Below are positions 37,099-45,782 of a stretch of 64,000 nt of DNA, piece by piece. The notes below the pieces were generated by a model. It worked only from the letters and a program-made list of their open reading frames with translations. It was not told the origin of the DNA and did no database searches. The translations under genes were made by a program, and so were the position numbers. The DNA is from Caballeronia mineralivorans PML1(12) (lineage in GTDB: Bacteria > Pseudomonadota > Gammaproteobacteria > Burkholderiales > Burkholderiaceae), in NCBI RefSeq assembly GCF_001028175.1, contig NZ_AEJF01000062.1:1-64000 (forward strand). Reading direction: 5' to 3'. Each line of letters begins with the position of its first letter. Position 1 is the stretch's first letter.

Positions 37099-37406
37099 CA
37101 CTAGGTATGGTCGAAACAGACAACCGTGATGTCAAGGTACGGAAGGGGAGGAAAGCCGTACGCGTCTGAGGTGCGTGGGGTATTCGTCTACAAGTTAAAG
37201 CCTATATTTTACAAATACAATTTGTACCCTGTATTTGTGAAACACAAATTAAGGGCAGTAGATTGACGCGCTACGGTGTGCGCATGGATGATCCCGGGCA
37301 AGGTCCTGAAGAAACCGTGGGCAAAAGTCCGGTGGCATGCGGCCCGGCTCGATCCAAAAAGATCGCGCTCAAGCAGAGAAAACGGCTTGCCGCTACTATC
37401 CCGAAG

Positions 37407-38270
37407 ATGAAAAACCTGCCAGCCCGCGCGTCTCGGACGCTTTCAAACCCTCTCTACGATTTCGTCGAACGGCATCCGCGGCTGTTCGTTTTGTCTGGTG
37501 CGGGAATTAGTACGGAATCCGGAATACCTTGCTACCGTGACACCGAAGGGCAACGGACCGGCCGTGCCCCCATCCTGCTGAAAGACTTCATGGGTTCAGC
37601 GTTCGCGCGCAAACGATATTGGGCACGCAGCATGATCGGCTGGCCGCTGGTTGCCGGCGCTGCGCCGAATGCTGCGCATGTCGCGGTGGCACGACTCGAG
37701 CGCCTGGGCATTTTCGAGCGGCTCGTCACGCAGAACGTCGATGGACTGCATACGAGCGCGGGCAATACGGACGTGATCGAATTACACGGCAATATCGGCC
37801 GCGTGCGCTGCATGGAGTGCGGTAACGAGACAACCCGCGCGGCTCTTCAGCAAACGCTGATAGCCGATAACCCGAGCTTTGTCGGCCTGGCCGCGCTGCC
37901 GGTGGCGGACGGTGACGCGCAACTCGAGGGTTACGACTTCAACGCTTTCCACGCGCCGTCCTGTACACGTTGTGGTGGCCTGCTCAAGCCGGACGTGGTG
38001 TTCTTCGGCGAAGGTGTGCCGCGGACCCGCGTGGACGCGGCGGCGGCCGCGCTCGACCAGGCCGATGCAATGCTCGTGCTCGGTTCGTCGCTGATGGTGT
38101 ATTCGGGTTTTCGCTTTTGCGAGTGGGCCGCACGCGCCGGCAAGCCGATCGCGGCGGTCAATCTCGGGCGGACGCGGGCCGACGCGCTGTTGCAATTGAA
38201 AGTAGAAGCGCCGTGCGGGCCGACGCTCGATGGGCTCGCGAACGAACTGGAGCTGGAACGAAAGGCTTAG
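37407..38270 (+). CDS. Sirtuin (Sir2-type NAD-dependent deacylase)
   Basis: This 287-residue protein contains the Sir2 signatures GAGISTESGIPCYRD, TQNVDGLH and catalytic His in ELHGNIGRV, plus two zinc CxxC pairs (CMEC and CTRC). It removes acyl groups from protein lysines using NAD+. The frame is open upstream to 37263 with possible starts at TTG 37263 and ATG 37284; ATG 37407 is chosen because family members begin shortly before LYDFVERHPRLF. Its stop overlaps the convergent RIO kinase stop by four bases. Confidence 0.88.
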   Translation: MKNLPARASRTLSNPLYDFVERHPRLFVLSGAGISTESGIPCYRDTEGQRTGRAPILLKDFMGSAFARKRYWARSMIGWPLVAGAAPNAAHVAVARLERLGIFERLVTQNVDGLHTSAGNTDVIELHGNIGRVRCMECGNETTRAALQQTLIADNPSFVGLAALPVADGDAQLEGYDFNAFHAPSCTRCGGLLKPDVVFFGEGVPRTRVDAAAAALDQADAMLVLGSSLMVYSGFRFCEWAARAGKPIAAVNLGRTRADALLQLKVEAPCGPTLDGLANELELERKA

Positions 38271-39118
38271 CTGTCGAGTTCCTGCTCGCGTCTCACCCGG
38301 GCTTCCTCTTCAAGCCGGATATCCTCGATCTCCTGCATCACACTTTCAAGATCCACCGGCGTGGTGTCGACTTCGACGTGACCCGTGAGTTTTGTATCGA
38401 CGGTAAGCAGACCCGCTTCATACAGCGCCCACATTTCCTTGCCGTAGCTCGCCTTCAGCAACTCGGGCGCGAACTGGCCGAAGTAGGTCGCGAGATTATC
38501 GACGTCACGTTGCAGCATGGACGCCGCTTCGTTATTGCCGGCAGCATCGACCGCCTGCGGCAAGTCGATGATGACCGGACCGTCGGCGGCCAGCAGGATG
38601 TTGTACTCGGACAGGTCGCCGTGAATCATGCCGGCGCACAACATGCGCACGACCTGACTCAGGAGCAGTTCATGCAGCTCGAGCGCGCGCGCGTGGCTCA
38701 TGTCCACGTCGTTCAGACGCGGCGCGACATCGCCTGCTGCATCCACCACCAGTTCCATCAGCAACACGCCATCCGTGCAGATGTACGGTTGCGGCACACG
38801 CACGCCGGCGTTGGCGAGCCGGAACAGCGCATCGACTTCGGCGTTCTGCCACGCTTCTTCCTGCATCTGGCGGCCGTAGCGCGTACCTTTTTCCATCGCG
38901 CGCGCTTGCCGGCTGTTTTTCACCGTGCGGCCTTCGCGGTATGAAGCCGCTTGCCGGAAGCTGCGCTGCTTCGCGTCTTTATAGACCTTCGCGCAGCGCG
39001 TGGAATCGCCGCTGCGCACGACGTAGACGGTCGCTTCCTTGCCGCTCATCAACTGGCCGATCACTTCGTCGATCAGGCCTTCTTCCAGCAGCGGCAGCAG
39101 TCTTTTGGGAGTTTTCAT
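38267..39118 (-). CDS. RIO1-family serine protein kinase
   Basis: This 283-residue protein has the atypical RIO kinase core: the ATP-loop region GKEATVYVV, Lys in CAKVYK, the catalytic loop HGDLSEYNIL and metal-binding IIDLPQAV. The C-terminus (about 240-283) is acidic and charged. Bacterial RIO proteins are poorly characterised; archaeal and eukaryotic relatives act in ribosome maturation. The start at 39118 (MKTPKRLLPLLEEG) fits the family. Confidence 0.9.
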   Translation of the reverse strand: MKTPKRLLPLLEEGLIDEVIGQLMSGKEATVYVVRSGDSTRCAKVYKDAKQRSFRQAASYREGRTVKNSRQARAMEKGTRYGRQMQEEAWQNAEVDALFRLANAGVRVPQPYICTDGVLLMELVVDAAGDVAPRLNDVDMSHARALELHELLLSQVVRMLCAGMIHGDLSEYNILLAADGPVIIDLPQAVDAAGNNEAASMLQRDVDNLATYFGQFAPELLKASYGKEMWALYEAGLLTVDTKLTGHVEVDTTPVDLESVMQEIEDIRLEEEARVRREQELDS

Positions 39119-40022
39119 ACGGCCACCGCATAGGAGATGACTTCGCGGAAGCCGCAAAGGGGGTGGCAAGCGTGGAGACAGGAAATTGGAATCATGGCGG
39201 ATTATAAAGGCAACGCGGATTTGCCCGGGCAGAAGCGCTTGTACGCTCAAGCGACCGTCGCGATCTGCCTGCTGAAGAAGGCGGCTTTGCGCCGGGCGCC
39301 GATGCGCGCTACCTCGTGCACTTATATGCCGGATGCGTTGGCCTTAACCACGTCATCGTTTCGAACGCAGCGTGTGCGAGATTAGAGCGGCACTGCGTAA
39401 ATGATGGGCTTCAGGCAGCGGGTTTTTCACGACGGGGCTAATGATCGCCACATCGTTCGGATAGGGATAGAAAAGAGAATTTTCAACGTATTTCCGTGCG
39501 AATTTCTATTGATTCGTGCGAGCTGATCATCCTGGATCGCACCCAGGCGATCCCGTCGTCACCCCCGTCGTCACCCCTTTTGCAGCATTGGAAATCCGGG
39601 CCAATGACCGCGTCTGGGCGGATCAAAAAAATGCTTCGATTTTGATACACGTCTCTAAAGACGGAGGGCAGTATTTGTCTAATCAATCCCTTATTACGTT
39701 AGATCGTTGTGACAATTCAACCCTTTCAGAGTCTTTAATTAGGATTTATTAGTTAGACAATATTCCGAATTACCGATTAATAATCAGACGTTACAACGTG
39801 TTACGTCTTTTTTACTGTCTCAAAACGTTTCGTCTGTGTAACATTCATTCCGGCAAGTAGGGCAGAACTATGTTCTTTTAGTTGCGGCGTTTTGGCGTTG
39901 CATGTAAGCGACCCTGCAAGTCCTTCCTCCTGATTCAATCGTTGCCGAGTTCCTCCAGGGCGCTTGGGGGAGAAGGTTTGCCCGGTTCAAGTCCATCGCT
40001 ACGATCAGGCAGCCACTCAAAA
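39119..40022. other. Long AT-rich intergenic region
   Basis: About 900 bases hold no supported gene. Frames here lack ribosome binding sites and homology. From about 39470 to 39850 the base composition drops sharply in GC compared with the genes around it, typical of promoter DNA bound by H-NS-like proteins or of acquired DNA. It probably carries the promoter of the lipoprotein gene that follows. Confidence 0.45.
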
Positions 40023-42092
40023 ATGAAATCACACCCCTTACTCAGTTACTCAATTTATTCAGTTGTGCTAGCGTTGGCGGCCTGCGGCGGCGGTGGATCC
40101 GGCGATCCCGCCAGCTCAGGTTCCACCGCAGCAACCAGCGGTGGCGGCGCGGGCACGACCGCGAGCGCGTCCAGCACAGCGTCCGGCTCTGCGGCAACCG
40201 GCTCTACCAGTGGGTCTGGTGCTACTACAACGTCGGGGACGACAGCAAGCACAACGACAGGCACCACGGGTTCGACAGCAGTGGCGAGCCCCGCGGCAGT
40301 CGTTTCACCCTCCACGGTGGCGACCGCCGCATTACGCATGGCGTGCGCTTCCCCGGTCACGGCCACGAGTTCATCGGCGAGCGGCGTCATCACGGTCGAT
40401 ACCCCAAGCGCCGACGGCACCCGTATGTTCGCCTCGGGCAGCACGTTCCCGCTTGCGATTACCGCCAGCCCTTCGAGCGCCGATACGCTCGCGTGGGCCG
40501 TCAACGACAGCCTCGGCAATACGGTTGCCAGCGGCAGTTTCCCCACGCCAGCCGGGGCGAGCACGACAACCCTCAGTTGTACATCGACGGTGGCGGGTTA
40601 CTTCGCGGTATCGGCGACGCTTGCCAAGGCCGGCGGCAGTGTACAGACAGCCGGCACGCGCCCGACTGGCTTTGCGACCTTCGGTGTCCTGCCCAACGTG
40701 ACGGCAAGCGTGCCCACACCGACCTATGCACATCAGGAGCAGCATCGTTTCGGCATGCAGGGTTTCAACGGCTGGACCGCGATGCTCAACGCGCTTGGCA
40801 TCAGCTCGACCATCGACGACCGTGAGCTGTCCACGACGGAGCCAAACGGTCCGAACACCTGGACAGCGACGGCAACGACCACCGACACGGGTTATTCGTC
40901 CGGCCAGATCATGCGGCTGGTGCGGCTCGACGGCATTCCCGGATGGGACAGCCCGACAGGCGCGACCACCGACAGTGCCTATCTGCCGACGGATCAGGCG
41001 GGTTACCAGACGTACATGAGCCAGGTCGGTGCAGAAACTGAAGCGATGCGCCAGAAATACATGCCCGCGATGGCGAACAATTATTACCAGGTGACCTGGG
41101 AGCCGGACCAGACCTGGCTGGATACAAACGCGAATTTCGTTCAGCTCTACAAGCTGGTGCATGCAGGCTTGCACGCGACTGATCCGAACGCGGTTGTCAT
41201 GGGTCCCACGGGCGCGTTTCCGTCGCTGACCACGGCGCGCCTCAAGACAATGGCATCGCTCGGTCTGGCCCAGTATGTTGACGGCATCGCGACGCATGGT
41301 TACTACGATGCGGGCACGTCGCCGTCGCATCCGCCGGAGCGTCTCGCGACCGATCCGAGTGCCGCGAACGCCGCGAACGCGCTGATGAACGAGATGCGCA
41401 ACCTGCGCCAGGAAATGCAGGCGGATTATAAGTCGGGCATGAAGCTGTTCGTGACGGAAACGGGTATCAGCTATGACCTTGGCACGTCGTACGGTCCCAA
41501 CTATCCAACGTCGAATGTCCTGTTCGCGCAGGGCGCGGTGGTGGCACGGACGCACATCATCCTGCTGGGCGAAGGGGCCGACCAAACCTATGTGTTCTAC
41601 GGCGCCGACTATCCGGGCGAGCCGGGTTACGGCACCTTCTTCGATCTGAGCGATGCGCAAGGCGCCTTCGGCGCGACCAACGTGAGCCCGAAGCCCTCGG
41701 CGCTGGCGGTAGCGGCAATGACGCGCGTGCTCGACGGTACGACCACGCTCGGCCCCGTGAACGGCACGCCCTCGGGTGTCTATGCCTACGGATTCCAGCA
41801 ACGCGGCACGGGTATTCCGATCACAGCGCTATGGACCCACAACAACGCTGTGTGGAGCGCGAGCGCCGGCTTCAGCCAGACCTATAGCGTCAGCTACAAC
41901 CTCACGGTCGACGCTGCGGGAACGAGCGGCACGGTGCAAGTGCTGGACTGGATGGGCAACGCTTCGACGGTGGCCTACAGCAACGGCGTCGTGACGCTGA
42001 ACCTGACCGAGATGCCGATGTACGTGGTCTCGAAGAATGCGAGCGTCGCGCAATCGAACTCGACAGTGCCGCTGGGGTATCTCGGTACCTGA
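40023..42092 (+). CDS. Surface lipoprotein with glycosidase-like TIM barrel
   Basis: This 689-residue protein starts at ATG 40023 with a lipoprotein signal (lipobox LAAC, Cys at about 20). A Ser/Thr/Gly/Ala-rich linker (about 21-115) precedes an Ig-like segment (about 120-225) and a probable TIM barrel (about 235-600). VTWEPDQTW and KLFVTETG resemble the acid/base and nucleophile Glu strands of clan GH-A glycosidases, and a beta-sandwich tail follows. Substrate is unknown; an envelope or exopolysaccharide role is plausible. An open frame extends upstream to 39882 but lacks the lipobox logic. Confidence 0.7.
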   Translation: MKSHPLLSYSIYSVVLALAACGGGGSGDPASSGSTAATSGGGAGTTASASSTASGSAATGSTSGSGATTTSGTTASTTTGTTGSTAVASPAAVVSPSTVATAALRMACASPVTATSSSASGVITVDTPSADGTRMFASGSTFPLAITASPSSADTLAWAVNDSLGNTVASGSFPTPAGASTTTLSCTSTVAGYFAVSATLAKAGGSVQTAGTRPTGFATFGVLPNVTASVPTPTYAHQEQHRFGMQGFNGWTAMLNALGISSTIDDRELSTTEPNGPNTWTATATTTDTGYSSGQIMRLVRLDGIPGWDSPTGATTDSAYLPTDQAGYQTYMSQVGAETEAMRQKYMPAMANNYYQVTWEPDQTWLDTNANFVQLYKLVHAGLHATDPNAVVMGPTGAFPSLTTARLKTMASLGLAQYVDGIATHGYYDAGTSPSHPPERLATDPSAANAANALMNEMRNLRQEMQADYKSGMKLFVTETGISYDLGTSYGPNYPTSNVLFAQGAVVARTHIILLGEGADQTYVFYGADYPGEPGYGTFFDLSDAQGAFGATNVSPKPSALAVAAMTRVLDGTTTLGPVNGTPSGVYAYGFQQRGTGIPITALWTHNNAVWSASAGFSQTYSVSYNLTVDAAGTSGTVQVLDWMGNASTVAYSNGVVTLNLTEMPMYVVSKNASVAQSNSTVPLGYLGT

Positions 42093-42114
42093 AGTTTCGT
42101 TATGCCCTGAATGA

Positions 42115-42153
42115 AAAAACGCGGCAGCGAGGTCAACTCGCTGCCGCGTTTTT
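42115..42153. terminator. Bidirectional rho-independent terminator
   Basis: A perfect 17-bp stem (42115-42131 with 42137-42153) has a 5-base loop and A/T runs at its ends, so it works in both directions. It serves the convergent lipoprotein gene and plcN. Confidence 0.92.
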
Positions 42154-42169
42154 CATGGGTGCTCCCGCT

Positions 42170-44275
42170 TCAGCTTCCGAGTGCCGGGTCCGACATGCTG
42201 CTCTTGCCTGTCTCCACGTGTCCTGCGAGACGCCGCTTGAACGTGCTGTCCGAGTCTATGGTGATGCTCAGGTCGTACCAGCCATACGACGCGCGCAAGT
42301 CGAGATAAAGGTTTTCTGTGTCGCCGCCTCGCACCTGGCGCGTAATGACCGTGCCGGGCGTGTAAGCGTTCGACACGCTGAACGTGCAGCGCGACGTGCC
42401 CAGGTTCTTCAACCGCACTTGCAGGTTGCCGTTGGCGACGTCGTAACCCTCGACCACTTCCGGCAGTGCCTGCTTGTCGCTCCACCAGTGCTGCTGGACC
42501 GCCGTACCGGTAAAGCGGCGCAGGAAGCCGTTCGGACCGTACACGATGAAGTCGTACGTATTGGTCGCGCTCAGCGGGAATTGATCGTGCAGGCGCTTGC
42601 CGGCTTCGACCGTATAGCAGCTCGGCGCGGTCGTGCTATTGGCCGTGTACACGAGGAAGGTCGCGCCGGCATCGCCTGTGTTGATGAAGTCGAAGGTGAC
42701 CCCGTTGCCCGAATTCGTGTGCGCGTGAACGAAGAATTCGTAAGGCAGCGCACGGGCGGGGCGCACGCCGGGTTCCTGTTTCGGCAGGGCCTGGGTCGTG
42801 GGTGGCACCGGCACATAGTCGGGATGACGAACCTTTTGCACGGGGGCGTAACCGCTCGTATCCGGCAAGGCGGGAACGGTGGCATTCGGGTTCTTGAAAT
42901 TGAACGCGGAGGTCAGGTCGCCGCAGATCGCCCGGCGCCACGGCGTGATGTTCGACTCGGTAACGTTTGGCCCCGAGCCGAAACGCGTTTCGATAAATTG
43001 AATCACCGAGGTGTGGTCGAACAGTTCCGAGCACACATAACCGCCTTTCGACCAGGGCGAGACGACCAGCATCGGCACGCGGGTTCCGAGACCGTACGGG
43101 CCTGCCTGATAGCTGCTGCTGCCCGGGAAGATTTCATTGATGGTGCTGACTGTCGATTTCCCGTTAGCGGCAGACGACGGCGGGAACGGCGGCACGACGT
43201 GATCGAAGAAACCGTCGTTTTCGTCGTAGTTGATCAGCAGTACCGTCTTGCTCCATACCGCCGGATTCGACGTGAGGATCTGCAGCACCTGATCGACGTA
43301 CCACGCGCCGTAGTTAGCCGGCCAGTTCGGGTGTTCGGAGAACGCTTCGGGCGCGACGATCCACGAGACCTGCGGCAGCGCGTTGTTTTGCACGTCGCGT
43401 TTGAGGATATCGAAATAACCGTCGCCGGCCGCGGCGTTCGTGCCGGTACGCGCCTTGTCATACAGCGGATTGCCGGGTTGCGCATTGCGATACTGATTCA
43501 GATACAGCAGCGCGTTGTCGCCATAGTTGCCGATGTACGCGTCGTTGGTCCAGCCCCATGAGCCTTGTGCGTTGAGCCCGGTGCCGACGTCCTGATAGAT
43601 CTTCCACGAGATGCCCGCGCTTTCGAGCACTTCCGGGTACGACGACCAGCTATAGCCAACCTCGGCGTTATCGATCACCGGGCCGCCGCCGTTGCCGTCG
43701 TTGCCCACCCAGCCGGTCCACATGTAATAGCGGTTCGGGTCCGTCGATGAGTTGATCGAGCAGTGGTAAGCGTCGCAAATGGTGAAGGCGTCGGCGAGCT
43801 GGTAGTGGAACGGAATGTCCTGGCGCGTGAGATACGCCATCGTCGTCGTGCCTTTGTAGGGCACCCACTGGTCGTAACGGCCCTGGTCGTATGCACCCTT
43901 GCCCGAGGTCCAGTCGTGCGGCAGATCCTGGATGAACTGGTTGCCGAGATCGGACGCGCCCGGGTGGAACGGCAGCAGTTCGCCGAGTCCGCCGGCGAGC
44001 GGCTGGTTGAAGACCGGCTGGCCGTTCGGAAGCTGCACGGCGCGGGTATCGCCAAAACCGCGTACGCCCTGGAGCGTGCCGAAGTAATGATCGAAGGAGC
44101 GGTTTTCCTGCATCAGCACGACGATGTGCTCGACGTCCTTGATACTGCCGTGCTGGTTGTTCGCGGGTATCGCGAGTGCGTTGCGGATGCCAGCCGGCAC
44201 GATGCCCAGTGCGGTGGCGGAACCGGCGGCCTGTGCGGCAGCCCTGAGAAAGTCACGTCGGCTTTTTAAGGTCAT
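42170..44275 (-). CDS. plcN: Phosphocholine-specific phospholipase C
   Basis: This 701-residue secreted enzyme has a Tat signal (SRRDFLRAAAQAAGS, cleavage about residue 36). The phosphoesterase core begins with HIVVLMQENRSFDHYFGTLQG and includes NYDENDGFFDHV; two C-terminal DUF756 domains follow. It hydrolyses phosphatidylcholine or sphingomyelin head groups and supplies phosphate and choline. The ATG at 44275 is set by the twin-arginine motif; the open frame upstream is not needed. It is convergent with the lipoprotein gene across a strong terminator. Confidence 0.94.
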   Translation of the reverse strand: MTLKSRRDFLRAAAQAAGSATALGIVPAGIRNALAIPANNQHGSIKDVEHIVVLMQENRSFDHYFGTLQGVRGFGDTRAVQLPNGQPVFNQPLAGGLGELLPFHPGASDLGNQFIQDLPHDWTSGKGAYDQGRYDQWVPYKGTTTMAYLTRQDIPFHYQLADAFTICDAYHCSINSSTDPNRYYMWTGWVGNDGNGGGPVIDNAEVGYSWSSYPEVLESAGISWKIYQDVGTGLNAQGSWGWTNDAYIGNYGDNALLYLNQYRNAQPGNPLYDKARTGTNAAAGDGYFDILKRDVQNNALPQVSWIVAPEAFSEHPNWPANYGAWYVDQVLQILTSNPAVWSKTVLLINYDENDGFFDHVVPPFPPSSAANGKSTVSTINEIFPGSSSYQAGPYGLGTRVPMLVVSPWSKGGYVCSELFDHTSVIQFIETRFGSGPNVTESNITPWRRAICGDLTSAFNFKNPNATVPALPDTSGYAPVQKVRHPDYVPVPPTTQALPKQEPGVRPARALPYEFFVHAHTNSGNGVTFDFINTGDAGATFLVYTANSTTAPSCYTVEAGKRLHDQFPLSATNTYDFIVYGPNGFLRRFTGTAVQQHWWSDKQALPEVVEGYDVANGNLQVRLKNLGTSRCTFSVSNAYTPGTVITRQVRGGDTENLYLDLRASYGWYDLSITIDSDSTFKRRLAGHVETGKSSMSDPALGS

Positions 44276-44331
44276 GGGTCTTTGTCGGTCGTGGGGGGAA
44301 GGCTTGATCGGGCTCGCCGGCCGCTTTCGGG

Positions 44332-44643
44332 TCATTCAGCCGCGTGTATGACAGGCGACAACAGGGGATCGGAAGCGGCGGCGGGCGGGGTTTCTTGCGT
44401 GAGACTGGACGTCGATGTTGCCCGCTGGGTTTGCTGCAAGGCCCAGCGTTGGATGTCCGATGATCCCGGTAAAGCGGACGCATCGGTTTGCTGCATGGAA
44501 GAGGGCGATGAAGAAGCTGTGGAGGCGATGGACTGCGAAGACGTGGATGCCGCGGGCTGGTCGTGGTCACCGCACGCGGCTAGCATCGTGCACGCGAGCA
44601 CCGCGCCGCACATCCAGTCGATACTGATTAGTCTGCTGAGCAC
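44332..44643 (-). CDS. Small putative lipoprotein
   Basis: The frame reads GTG at 44643 preceded by AGAGGA, giving 103 residues with a type II signal peptide (Arg4, hydrophobic core, lipobox LAAC at about 21-24). The mature part is Ser/Thr/Ala/Gln-rich and low complexity. An internal ATG (MCGAVLA) is an alternative start. It lies 56 bases upstream of plcN on the same strand and may be co-transcribed with it. No domain is recognised. Confidence 0.6.
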   Translation of the reverse strand: MLSRLISIDWMCGAVLACTMLAACGDHDQPAASTSSQSIASTASSSPSSMQQTDASALPGSSDIQRWALQQTQRATSTSSLTQETPPAAASDPLLSPVIHAAE

Positions 44644-45134
44644 AGCGTCCTCTGGACGGATTGCGAGTCGACGCCACGCGCATAGGGATGGTGTCGGGAA
44701 AGGGCAACCCAGAGGATAGAAATTACACGTGTAGGATTTATTAAATAAGGCAAATAACTTCGCGGACGTAATGAACAAGTAATAAGTAAGCGAAATGAAT
44801 CTATAGATAACGACACCGGTCATTCGGCAATCAGGGACGACATCCTGCCTCGCCGCGCTTGCCCATAGACGTTGCGTTGTCTACTGTTTGTCGAACACCG
44901 TGACTTCGCAGAAACCGGTGAATATGAAAAATTCGTTAAAGCTTGCGATTTACATGCCGTAAAGGAGAAGGTTATGGCGGCTGATTGACTGCCATCAGAT
45001 GTCCCGCAACGGCGACTCCTGCGTGCTCGATCAAGGAACGCCGGCCGGACCATAAAAACATTGTTGCGGTCCGGTCGCGTCAGATCGTGCTTTCAGCGCG
45101 TTCCTCGTCAGCTGGACGGCACAGGGAGAACACG
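44644..45134. other. Divergent intergenic region
   Basis: No gene is supported in these 490 bases. An AT-rich stretch at about 44720-44815 is the likely promoter for the leftward lipoprotein-plcN pair. The rightward gene at 45135 has its own ribosome binding site. Confidence 0.4.
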
Positions 45135-45572
45135 ATGTTCACCGATACGGCGCAGCGGGTCTTGCAACTGGGCGACTATGCCGGGCGCCTTGCCGCCGCA
45201 CGTGACCGGAGCTACGGGCTCGCGCGCGACGTCGAGAAGTCGCAGGCCGCACTGAATGTGGTGGCGCAGGATCCCGCAAGCGATGCTGCCCTCTGCCAGT
45301 ACGCGGCCGATGCCCTGGAATCGTTGTGCGAGAACCTGGTGCGGCTGTGTGCGCTAACCGACCAGGCGTCGGCGAATGCAGGAGCGCTTGCAGCCTTGCC
45401 CCTGAAATTTTTCTCCGATAACGACGGCGCTGCCGCTGAACTCGACGCCGCGGTGCTGTCGCTCGCCGACGCAACCTTGACCGCCGAATCCCAGCTTGCC
45501 GAGCTCGCCCAAGTCGTGGCAGAGGCGTGCGGTGCCGTCGACGAAATGCGGCGGCCTGCTCAAATCGGGTAA
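45135..45572 (+). CDS. Hypothetical helical protein
   Basis: This 145-residue Ala/Leu-rich protein starts at ATG 45135 with GGGAG upstream. It is probably all-helical, with no signal peptide, membrane segment or recognised domain. The frame extends back to a TTG at 44985, which lacks support. It precedes the FUSC transporter gene by about 210 bases on the same strand. Confidence 0.6.
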   Translation: MFTDTAQRVLQLGDYAGRLAAARDRSYGLARDVEKSQAALNVVAQDPASDAALCQYAADALESLCENLVRLCALTDQASANAGALAALPLKFFSDNDGAAAELDAAVLSLADATLTAESQLAELAQVVAEACGAVDEMRRPAQIG

Positions 45573-45782
45573 ACCCCAAATCAGGTTTTTTGACACGGTA
45601 ATATCCGGGTATACGCGAGACGGAAACACGCTTCGCGTGCGTCTCCCTGCATTGCGCTCGTCCGGCGATCCCGGTTCGAACGCTTTGTCTGACGCACAAA
45701 ACAGGAGGGTTCGCCGCGAGGCGGACTCGTCGTATCGGGACCGGCCACAAGCCGCTGCCGACACTTGCCTCGGGTATTACAC

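Noticed and set aside
39137..39385. Short open frame after the RIO kinase start
   Set aside because: It has no plausible start signal or conserved content and lies in a divergent promoter region.
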